This document shows positions 1 through 5,428 of a DNA stretch of 5,428 bases, in pieces; the stretch's first letter is position 1; each line of letters begins with the position of its first letter. The stretch is taken from contig CAMLCX010000359.1 in NCBI GenBank assembly GCA_946478635.1, positions 1 through 5,428 on the forward strand. Direction: 5' to 3'. The notes under the pieces are model-generated. The model saw nothing but the letters and a program-made list of their open reading frames with translations. It was not told the origin of the DNA and did not search any database. The DNA is from an uncultured Pseudomonadota bacterium. Lineage in GTDB: Bacteria; Desulfobacterota_B; Binatia; UBA9968. Both the position numbers and the translations under genes were made by a program.

Positions 1-102
1 CGATGGACTCCCTCATATTTTCTTTAACGTGTTGAAGCACGATTCCATGTGCGTCTTGTCATAGGGGTTGGTCGGACGTGGCATAACGAGTCCTTTCACG
101 CC
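1..102 (-). pseudogene. IS3-family transposase (OrfB) C-terminal remnant
   Basis: Read on the - strand, bases 102 to 13 translate as GVKG-LVMPRPTNPYD-KTHMES-CFNTLKKI and then a TGA at 13-15. This matches the C-terminal catalytic signature of IS3-family integrase-type transposases, usually close to S-M-S-R-x-x-NPYDNA-x-MES-FF-x-TLK. In that family the Glu of MES is the third acidic residue of the DDE triad. The upstream part of the core (the D-R-G-x-Q-Y block) is not found in any frame before this stretch, and the usual tail after TLK is cut by the TGA. Shifting frame after TLK gives ENMRESI, so a small indel is possible. The canonical DNA is DKT here and the first F of FF is Cys, both signs of decay. 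No terminal inverted repeat or target duplication is visible, and the contig begins inside the element. I read it as a dead fragment. The family call is fairly sure; the exact ends are not. Confidence 0.72.
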
Positions 103-108
103 GGAAAA

Positions 109-128
109 TTCTTGTCTAAAAACAAGAA
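109..128. repeat. 7-bp inverted repeat with 6-nt loop
   Basis: TTCTTGT (109-115) and ACAAGAA (122-128) are perfect reverse complements around a CTAAAA spacer. Read on the - strand, the second arm is followed by TTTT, so it could act as a weak terminator, but the stem has only two G-C pairs and would be unstable as RNA. It could instead be a protein-binding site upstream of the tetR promoter. It does not share its half-site with the inverted repeat at 924-943. Function not determined. Confidence 0.4.
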
Positions 129-174
129 GTTGGCAAGCTGCCCAGGGAGGTTGAATTTTTCGCCAAAAAAACTC

Positions 175-204
175 TTGACAGATTCGGTGAGTAAATGCTA
201 ACTA
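175..204 (+). promoter_or_regulatory. putative tetR promoter
   Basis: A perfect sigma-70-type -35 hexamer TTGACA lies at 175-180. The -10 is poor: TAACTA at 199-204 with an 18-nt spacer, helped by an extended -10 TG at 196-197. Transcription from it would begin near 210-212, at or next to the ATG, giving a leaderless or nearly leaderless message. That would fit the lack of any Shine-Dalgarno sequence before tetR. The -35 box is directly visible; the rest is inference. Confidence 0.45.
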
Positions 205-207
205 ACC
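190..207. promoter_or_regulatory. candidate TetR operator before tetR
   Basis: AGTAAATG (190-197) matches the left arm of the inverted repeat at 925-932 (AGTAAGTG) at 7 of 8 positions. Aligned over 18 bp, the two sites agree at 11 positions, including T-x-A-C in the right arm. Its own symmetry is weak. It lies between the -35 box and the start codon, overlapping the proposed -10, where a bound repressor would block tetR expression. This suggests autoregulation, common for TetR-family genes. Confidence 0.35.
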
Positions 208-211
208 ATTA

Positions 212-901
212 ATGTCAAACGCACACAGGCTCTCCGCGGAGGAGCGGAAAGAGGCGATTGTCGAGGCGGTGCGAGATGTATTTGCGGAGAAGGGGTTCGA
301 CGGTACGACCACGCGCGAGCTCGCCAAGGCTGCCGGAGTTTCGGAAGCGCTGCTTTACAAACATTTTCCGAGCAAAGAGTTGCTTTACGCGGCGATGCTC
401 GATGGCTGCGCCAAGGGTCCGACATTCGCCGAAGCCACCCGCATTCTCGAGCTCGAAGCGTCGACTTCGACTCTTGTGGTTATGGCGCATTTCATGATCT
501 CGCACTACGTGCTCGGCCGTAGTGGCGATTTGCATCGGGCGGCGCTGAATTCGCTCCTGGTGCGCAGTTTATTAGGCGACGGCGAATTCGTCAGGTTAAT
601 GCACAAGAAGCTCGCTTCCGCCTGGGTCAAGAAATTTGAAGCATGCCTGCATGCGGCGGCGAAGGCCGGGGAAATGCACGATGTGCCGATCCGGCGTGAT
701 CTCTGTGTTTGGTTGGTCCAGCATGTCGCATTTTCGCTGATGCTTCACCTGCAGCCGAAGATGCCGGCCATCGATTACAAGGTTTCGCGGGACGATCTGG
801 TCTCGCAGGCGACTTGGTTCGGATTATTGGGCATCGGCCTTAAACAAGAGGCCGTACGGCGCTACTATAGTCCTAAGGCGTTACGCTTGCTCGCCAGCTG
901 A
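212..901 (+). CDS. TetR/AcrR-family transcriptional regulator
   Basis: This 229-residue protein has a typical TetR N-terminal DNA-binding domain. A helix at about residues 9-26 (EERKEAIVEAVRDVFAEKGF) leads into the helix-turn-helix at about 30-52, with T-T-R-E-L-A-K-A-A-G-V-S and then L-L-Y-K-H-F-P-S-K-E-L-L-Y, the strongly conserved recognition and post-recognition segment. Residues 60-229 are helical and divergent, as expected for the ligand-binding and dimerisation domain, so the inducer cannot be predicted. Length is normal for the family. The ATG at 212 is the only start that keeps the whole first helix; no Shine-Dalgarno precedes it, while an upstream ATG (195) and GTG (187) are out of frame and quickly stop. 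It sits 69 bp before an efflux operon on the same strand, the usual place for a local repressor. Family assignment is near certain; the target is inferred from context and the inverted repeat at 924-943. Confidence 0.95.
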   Translation: MSNAHRLSAEERKEAIVEAVRDVFAEKGFDGTTTRELAKAAGVSEALLYKHFPSKELLYAAMLDGCAKGPTFAEATRILELEASTSTLVVMAHFMISHYVLGRSGDLHRAALNSLLVRSLLGDGEFVRLMHKKLASAWVKKFEACLHAAAKAGEMHDVPIRRDLCVWLVQHVAFSLMLHLQPKMPAIDYKVSRDDLVSQATWFGLLGIGLKQEAVRRYYSPKALRLLAS

Positions 902-916
902 GCGGTTGGTTTAAAA

Positions 917-945
917 TTTAGACTAGTAAGTGAAGATTTACTAAT
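917..945 (+). promoter_or_regulatory. putative promoter of the efflux operon
   Basis: In the AT-rich gap after tetR, TTTAGA (917-922) and ACTAAT (940-945) each match the sigma-70 hexamers at 4 of 6 positions with a 17-nt spacer. The inverted repeat at 924-943 fills the spacer and enters the -10, the classic arrangement for steric repression. No convincing terminator separates tetR from the next gene, so read-through from the tetR promoter is also possible. Confidence 0.4.
924..943. promoter_or_regulatory. 20-bp inverted repeat, probable TetR operator
   Basis: TAGTAAGT (924-931) and ATTTACTA (936-943) form an inverted repeat with 7 of 8 pairs complementary around GAAG. Size and symmetry suit a TetR-dimer site. 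It lies in the only sizeable gap of the locus, between regulator and efflux operon, and its half-site recurs at 190-197. It is unlikely to be a terminator, because the stem is almost all A-T. Binding by the neighbouring TetR protein is inferred. Confidence 0.6.
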
Positions 946-961
946 ATTATTTTTTATATTC

Positions 962-966
962 GGAGG
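962..966 (+). promoter_or_regulatory. strong Shine-Dalgarno (GGAGG)
   Basis: GGAGG ends 4 nt before the ATG at 971. It is the strongest ribosome-binding site in the window and decides this start over the in-frame ATG at 1022, which has no comparable sequence before it. It contrasts with tetR, which has none. Confidence 0.85.
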
Positions 967-970
967 AAAG

Positions 971-1399
971 ATGAAATCGCAGGGTAATAACGAAAACGGC
1001 GCTCCGCAGCGGACTCACGGCATGGACGAGAGGATCGGATCTTTATTCCAGCCCGACACTCTTCTCGGAGAAGATTACGCCGCTAATTTTCGCCGGAAAA
1101 TTCCGCTCGAGCCGGAGCGTATTCTTTTGCTGGCCATTCTTGAAGACGGCGTGCGCTGCTATCAGGAGAACCTGTTCGTCTCGGCCGGCAAGCGGCGCGC
1201 CCTTCATGAGGAAGCCAGGGAATGGTTGTTCAGCGACGATTCGAGCTGGTTCTGCTCCTTCGTTTCGGTTTGCTTGATGTTGAACCTCGAGCCCAATTAC
1301 ATTCGCCGTGGTTTGCGGCAGTGGGAGACGCGCGCGCGCAAAGCGGGGCAAACCAAGCAACATGGGAACGCTAGCGTCGAGCAACGCCTAGTCGCGTAA
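971..1399 (+). CDS. conserved-looking hypothetical protein (142 aa)
   Basis: A soluble 142-residue protein with no signal peptide, membrane helix or metal-binding cysteine cluster. Residues 1-40 are polar and probably loose. The rest looks like a compact helical domain: an acidic amphipathic helix (P-E-R-I-L-L-L-A-I-L-E-D-G-V-R-C-Y-Q, about 48-65), a basic turn and second helix (K-R-R-A-L-H-E-E-A-R-E-W-L-F), then S-D-D-S-S-W-F-C-S-F, a hydrophobic helix and a closing P-N-Y-I-R-R-G-L-R-Q-W. The pattern L-E-D...Q...R.L..EA..W...D.S.W..SF..VC..L.L.P.YIRRGL..W reminds me of small uncharacterised proteins in deltaproteobacterial and soil-bacterial genomes; I cannot name a family and have not searched. 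The closing segment could be a short helix-turn-helix-like element, but this is speculative. GGAGG supports the start. The stop is 13 nt before the adaptor gene, so it is probably co-transcribed with the pump. The reading frame is real by ribosome site, spacing and composition; function unknown. Confidence 0.85.
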   Translation: MKSQGNNENGAPQRTHGMDERIGSLFQPDTLLGEDYAANFRRKIPLEPERILLLAILEDGVRCYQENLFVSAGKRRALHEEAREWLFSDDSSWFCSFVSVCLMLNLEPNYIRRGLRQWETRARKAGQTKQHGNASVEQRLVA

Positions 1400-1412
1400 G
1401 CCAGAGGTCTTC

Positions 1413-2576
1413 GTGACAGATGGCAAAGTCACGCGGCATTGGATCCAAGGTGCAACGCTCGCCGCGCTCGTCGCGGCGGGCTTGTTCTCCGGGTGCAGGG
1501 AAAATTCTCAGCCGTCTTTCGAGCGACCGCCGGCGCCGGTAACGGTTGCCGCGGCGGTCACCGAAAGCGTCCCCATTTATATTGATGCGGTGGGAAAGGT
1601 CACTGCCCGGGAGGTGGTGTCGATCCAGCCTCAGGTTTCCGGCCGCATCACTAAAATACATTTCACCGACGGCGCCGATGTTAAAATCGGCGACCTCCTC
1701 TTCACCATCGATCCGCGCCCCTATCAGGCTCAACTGAATCAAGCCGAGGCTAATTTGGCCCAGGCCGGCGCCGCGCTTGAATTGGCGCGGGTGAATTTCG
1801 CGCGCGTCGAGAGCTTGACCGATCCGCGCGCGGTTTCGCGCCAGGATTATGACACCAAGAAAAATGCCGTGGCCTTGGCCGAAGCGCAGGTGCAGCAAAA
1901 CCGCGCCGCAGTCGACAGCGCGCGCTTGAATGTGGAGTACTGCACCATTCGCTCGCCGATCAACGGCCGCGCCGGGCAACGCGTCGTCGATGTCGGCAAC
2001 GTGGTGTCGGCCAACACCGGATCTCTCCTGGTCATTCAGCGGCTCGATCCGATTTACGCGGATTTCACGGTTACCGAAAACGAGTTGACGGCGGTGCAGC
2101 GCAACATGGCCAATCGCAGCTTGCGCGTCGATGTGCGCTTGCCGGACGACGGCGCCAAGCCGCGCGAGGGCAAGCTCACTTTTCTCGACAATGCCGTGCA
2201 AGAAGGCACGGGGACGGTAAAGCTGCGCGCGACGGTGGCCAATGGCGACCGGTATTTCTGGCCCGGTCGATTCGCCAGAGTGCGGCTTATATTGAGCACG
2301 CGCCGGGACGCCGTTCTGGTTCCCGCCGAGGCGCCGCAATTATCCGCCAAAGGGTCGTTCGTCTACGTCATTAAAAAGGATTCGTCGGCCGAACAGCGGC
2401 CGGTCAAGGTGGGCCAGCGCCAGGGCGATCTCGTGGTGATCGATGACGGTGTCGCAGCCGGTGAACGAGTCGTGGTCAAAGGCCAAGTCGGCGTGACTCC
2501 GGGCGGCAAAGTCAAAATCATCCAGGCCGCCAGTCCGCCAAGCACGCCGCCTGCCGCCAAAACGGGAGACTCGTGA
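1413..2576 (+). CDS. RND efflux periplasmic adaptor (membrane fusion) lipoprotein
   Basis: This 387-residue protein belongs to the HlyD/AcrA/MdtA adaptor family, which links an inner-membrane RND pump to an outer-membrane channel. Residues 9-28 are a signal peptide ending in F-S-G-C, a lipobox-like site that would leave a lipidated Cys28, as in AcrA. Residues about 42-100 are the first half of the lipoyl/barrel-sandwich region (V-V-S-I-Q-P-Q-V-S-G-R-I then D-G-A-D-V-K-I-G-D-L-L-F-T-I-D). About 104-172 is an Ala/Gln-rich alpha-helical hairpin, and Y-C-T-I-R-S-P-I-N-G-R-A-G (176-188) is the returning lipoyl signature. Beta-barrel and membrane-proximal domains fill 205-370, followed by a Pro/Ala-rich tail. 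The GTG start has AGAGG (1403-1407) 5 nt before it and keeps the signal peptide. The last codon overlaps the RND start by 4 nt (GTGA), so translation is probably coupled. It resembles MdtA more than metal-efflux adaptors, having no His-rich region. Substrate not predictable. Confidence 0.95.
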   Translation: MTDGKVTRHWIQGATLAALVAAGLFSGCRENSQPSFERPPAPVTVAAAVTESVPIYIDAVGKVTAREVVSIQPQVSGRITKIHFTDGADVKIGDLLFTIDPRPYQAQLNQAEANLAQAGAALELARVNFARVESLTDPRAVSRQDYDTKKNAVALAEAQVQQNRAAVDSARLNVEYCTIRSPINGRAGQRVVDVGNVVSANTGSLLVIQRLDPIYADFTVTENELTAVQRNMANRSLRVDVRLPDDGAKPREGKLTFLDNAVQEGTGTVKLRATVANGDRYFWPGRFARVRLILSTRRDAVLVPAEAPQLSAKGSFVYVIKKDSSAEQRPVKVGQRQGDLVVIDDGVAAGERVVVKGQVGVTPGGKVKIIQAASPPSTPPAAKTGDS

Positions 2577-5382
2577 ATTTTTCCGAGCCGTTCATTCGCC
2601 GGCCGGTTCTCACCACGGTATTGACCGTTTCAGTGATCCTGTTCGGCGTACTCAGTTATTTCCGTTTGCCGGTGAACGACCTGCCGGCGGTGGATTATCC
2701 GGTCATTCAGGTGCAGGCCGACTACCCCGGCGCCAGTCCCGAAACCGTGGCGAACAACATCGCCACGCCCCTCGAGCGCCAGTTCATGCAAATCAATGGA
2801 CTGGAGCTGGTGACCTCCAAGAGCACCCAGGGCCATACCAGCCTGACCCTGCAATTCGCTCTCAGCAAGAGCATCGACGCTGCCGCCACCGACGTGCAAA
2901 CCGCGATCACGCAAGCCACCGGCAGCCTGCCCGTGGACCTGCCGTCGCCGCCGACTTTTTCCAAGACCAATCCCAACGATCAGCCGATCATGTACATCGC
3001 GCTGACCAGCGACTCGATTACGCGCGGGCAACTCTACGATTACGGCAGCACGCAGATCGGCCAGCGCATCAGCATCCTGCCAGGCGTCTCGCGCGTAAAC
3101 GTGTTCGGCACCAAGTCGGCGATTCGCGTCAAGGCCGATCCCTCCGCCATGTGGGCGCGCAATATTTCCGTCGATGATTTGTCCGCGGCGATTAAAAGCG
3201 GCACGAGCTATACCGGAGCAGGCCAGTTCGATGCGCATACCGGGACGACGCTACTGCGGCCGCAGGGTCAGCTCGACAGCGCCCAGGCCTACAGCAATCT
3301 CATCGTCGGTTCGAACCACGGCGCGCCGATTTACCTGCGCGACGTGGCGACGGTGCGCGAGTCGGTTCAGGACGAACGGCTCAACATGCGTTTTTGGGCG
3401 CGCGGCTATCCCGTGCCTGCAGCCACCGTGGTGCTGGCGGTATTTCGCCAGGCGGGCGCCAATGCGGTGGAAGTGGCCAATAGTATTCGCGCCGTTTTGC
3501 CGCAGATCAGCGCCGAGCTGCCCGGATCGGTGCTCATTACGCCGCTCTACGATCGTTCGCGGGGCATCGTCAACTCGGTTAACGATGTCCAGGAAACGCT
3601 GTTGATCGCCTTCGTTCTGGTGGTGTTCGTCATCTTTTTGTTTCTTGGCCGCGCCACCGACACGCTGATTCCCGCGGTGGCTCTACCGATCTCCCTGCTG
3701 CTGACTTTCATAGCCATGCGGTTTTTGGGCTACAGCCTGGATAATCTTTCACTGATGGCGCTCACTTTGGCGATTGGCTTCCTAGTCGACGATGCGATCG
3801 TGTTCCTGGAAAACACGGTGCGCCGCATGGAGCGTGGCGAGAACGCTTTGGAGGCGACGCTGGGCAGCGCGAAGGAAATCAGTTTTACCATCGTTTCCAT
3901 GACAATCTCGCTGGCGGCGGTGTTCATTCCGCTGGTTTTCATGTCCGGATTGGTGGGCCGGATCTTTCGCGAGTTTGCTGTCACCATCGTCGTCTCGATC
4001 ATCGCCTCCGGTCTGGTCTCACTGACGCTCACTCCGCTTATGTGCGCGCGCTTGCTCAAGGAGCGCGGTGCGGGCGCGGCGCGCACCTGGATGGAGCGAA
4101 GGATCGGCGCCATGGAAAAACGGGTTCTCGGTTTTTACGGCAGATCGCTTTCTTGGTTCCTCATGCACCGCTGGATATCGGCCCTGACCTGGCTGGTATG
4201 TCTGGCGGGCACCGTATGGCTTTTTATAACCGTGCCCAAAGCTTTTTTGCCGCCGGGCGACAGCGGCGTCGTCACCGGTGTTTTCATCGGCCGCGAGGGT
4301 TCTTCGCCCGATCAGATGCGCGCCATTCAGGATCAGGTCGACGGCGTGCTCCTGCAGAACCCCAATGTCATGGCGACTATCGAGGTCACCGGTCTGAGTC
4401 AATTCATCGCCTCGAACCAGGGCATTGTGTTCACCTTTCTCAAGCCGGCCCGCCAGCGGCCGCCGATTCATGAGGAGGTCGCCAAGCTGATGGGCGCCAT
4501 GAGCGCGGTTCCCGGCGTCATGGCGTTTCTCCGGCCGTTTCCGGTGCTTGAGATCAGCACCGGGGCGACCAATCAGAATCAGGGCCAATATGCGTTCTCG
4601 ATCTCCGGGGTGAATCCCGATCAAGTTTACGACGCAGGCGCAAAGCTCAAGGCCAAGATGTATACGTTTCCCGGTTTCCTGACGGTCTCTTCGGATTATT
4701 TCAACGAGACGCCGAGCCTCGATATCGAGCTGCGCCGCGAGCAGGCCAAGATTTACGGCGTTTCCGAGGCGCGTATTCTCACGCTTTTGCGCAACGCCTA
4801 CTCGCAGAACTATCTCTACCTGATCAAGAAGCCCGCCGATCAATATCAGGTGATCCTGGAAGCCAAAGACGAAGCGCGGGAAACGCCGGAAGATCTGGCG
4901 CTGCTCTACATTCGCTCCGACGACGGCAAGCGGCTGGTGCCGCTCAATGCGCTGGTGAACTGGAAAAGCTCTCTTGGCCCCCAGGCGGTCAACCACCTCA
5001 ATCAATTCACCAGCATGACGCTATTCTTTAACCTCAAGCCCGGCGTCGCCATCGGCGAGGCCACCGATTTCATCGCCAAGGCCGCGGCTGAGATCGTGCC
5101 GCCGTCGTTGCGCGCGAGTTTACAAGGTGAAGCGCTGACCTTCAGCAACACGGTGCGCGACTTGACGGTGCTTATGATCCTGGCGGTCTTCGTCATGTAT
5201 GTCATCCTGGCGATTCTTTATGAGAGCTACCTCCATCCGCTGACGGTCCTGTCGACATTGCCCACGGCTCTGGTCGGCGGGCTGTTGACGCTTTTTCTTT
5301 TTCGCGAGCAGGCATCGCTCTATGCTTTTGTCGGCATGTTCATGCTCATGGGCATCGTCAAGAAAAACGGCATCATGATCGT
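2573..5382 (+). CDS. HAE1-type (MdtB/MdtC-like) RND efflux permease, 3' truncated
   Basis: An inner-membrane proton-driven multidrug pump subunit. It opens with N-F-S-E-P-F-I-R-R-P-V (2-12) and TM1 (about 12-29). The first porter loop carries Y-P-G-A-S-P-E-T-V and A-T-P-L-E-R-Q-F. TM2-TM6 span about 341-490, and TM4 holds the proton-relay pair D406-D407 in G-F-L-V-D-D-A-I-V-F-L-E-N. TM7 (about 534-553) leads to a second porter loop to about 860, then TM8-TM10. TM10 has G-I-V-K-K-N-G, in which K931 matches the relay lysine of AcrB. GIVKKN and the N-terminus are closest, from memory, to the MdtB/MdtC branch rather than AcrB or metal-exporting CzcA. The GTG start overlaps the adaptor stop by 4 nt and has GGGAGA (2564-2569) just before it. 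Genuine sequence stops near 5382 (residue 937, Val). The following codons and the TAG at 5402-5404 come from adapter. Relative to the usual 1020-1050 residues, TM11, TM12 and the C-terminus are missing. Hence the natural gene is probably intact but cut by the contig end. Confidence 0.96.
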
Positions 5383-5428
5383 AGATCGGAAGAGCGTCGT
5401 GTAGGGAAAGAGTGTAGATCTCGGTGGT
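5383..5428. other. Illumina TruSeq adapter contamination
   Basis: From 5383 to the end, the bases follow the reverse complement of the Illumina TruSeq universal adapter, starting AGATCGGAAGAGCGTCGTGT and running through GGGAAAGAGTGT and AGATCTCGGTGGT. I recognise all 46 bases as this synthetic oligonucleotide. It ends the RND frame abruptly in the middle of a conserved membrane helix motif. It is an untrimmed read end carried into the assembly and should be removed. The first few bases (AGAT) could also be genomic, because G-A-T would encode the Asp expected at that point. Confidence 0.97.

Larger units (their letters stand above)
103..211. other. non-coding gap between IS remnant and tetR
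   Basis: No reading frame here resembles a protein. The stretch holds a 7-bp inverted repeat (109-128), an oligo-A tract (165-171), a perfect TTGACA (175-180) and an AT-rich segment running into the tetR start. It therefore looks like the regulatory region of tetR. The IS3 homology on the left fades near base 102, so this could be the host sequence the element once joined. Confidence 0.5.

Noticed and set aside
1..61. + strand open stretch at the contig start (about 20 codons to TAG at 62-64)
   Set aside because: No family resemblance, while the - strand of the same bases matches an IS3 transposase signature.
642..654. GCATG/CATGC repeated words inside tetR
   Set aside because: Short self-complementary words within coding sequence (encoding A-C-L-H-A) with no flanking regulatory context; best explained by chance.
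902..970. Terminator for tetR or a riboswitch in the tetR-operon gap
   Set aside because: The only strong symmetry is an A-T-rich operator-like repeat with an internal GAAG spacer; no GC-rich stem followed by a U-run, and the gap is too short for a known riboswitch fold.
1371..2339. Long - strand open frame (322 codons) opposite the adaptor gene
   Set aside because: Its protein is rich in Arg, Gly and His with no recognisable domain, and it lies fully antisense to a clear HlyD/AcrA-type gene. GC-rich codon bias commonly leaves such antisense frames open.
2630..3238. - strand open frame (202 codons) opposite the RND N-terminus
   Set aside because: Shadow of the pump coding frame; Gly/Arg/His-rich with no domain.
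3174..3605. + strand out-of-frame ORF inside the RND gene
   Set aside because: Arg/Pro/Ser/Cys-rich translation typical of a shifted GC-rich frame; it overlaps a gene with clear family motifs throughout.
4019..5005. Long - strand open frame (328 codons) opposite the RND gene
   Set aside because: It is antisense to the conserved second porter loop of the pump, has low-complexity composition (R, G, H, L) and no ribosome-binding context or family resemblance.
5384..5404. Apparent natural C-terminus (DRKSVV and stop) of the RND pump
   Set aside because: These codons are encoded by adapter sequence. RND pumps continue through two more membrane helices at this point.
1..5428. CRISPR array, tRNA or rRNA genes, or an undescribed defence system
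   Set aside because: No regularly spaced repeats, no cloverleaf or rRNA-like segments, and all sizeable genes except the 142-residue protein belong to a familiar regulated efflux locus.

Overview
The window is a 5.4 kb contig end from a GC-rich Gram-negative bacterium, probably from a short-read environmental or metagenomic assembly. It carries one recognisable locus: a TetR-type regulator followed by a small uncharacterised gene, a lipoprotein-type periplasmic adaptor (membrane fusion protein) and a HAE1-type RND efflux permease, all on the + strand. A diderm host follows from the adaptor/RND pair, which spans inner membrane and periplasm. The lineage is uncertain. The protein style recalls deltaproteobacterial (Desulfobacterota-like) or related soil lineages, but that is an impression, not a measurement.

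Layout. Bases 1-102 hold, on the - strand, the C-terminal remnant of an IS3-family transposase (NPYD..HMES..NTLK signature). Bases 103-211 are non-coding, with a 7-bp hairpin/inverted repeat (109-128), a consensus TTGACA -35 box (175-180) and a possible operator just before the regulator. tetR lies at 212-901. The AT-rich gap 902-970 carries a near-perfect 20-bp inverted repeat (924-943) inside a plausible promoter. A 142-aa hypothetical gene (971-1399), the adaptor (1413-2576) and the RND pump (2573 onward) follow with gaps of 13 nt and a 4-nt GTGA overlap, so they look like one operon.

How it works together (inference). The TetR protein would bind the inverted repeat at 924-943 and the related site at 190-207, repressing the efflux operon and itself until a ligand releases it. 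The adaptor and the proton-driven RND trimer would pass substrates to an outer-membrane channel that is not encoded in the window. The role of the 142-aa protein is unknown and is the most open biological question here.

Quality warning. The last 46 bases (5383-5428) are Illumina TruSeq adapter sequence, not genome. The apparent stop codon of the RND gene at 5402-5404 is artificial. The pump reading frame is genuine only to about base 5382 and lacks roughly the last 90-100 residues. I see no convincing wholly new system. The novelty candidates are the small operon gene and the operator architecture.
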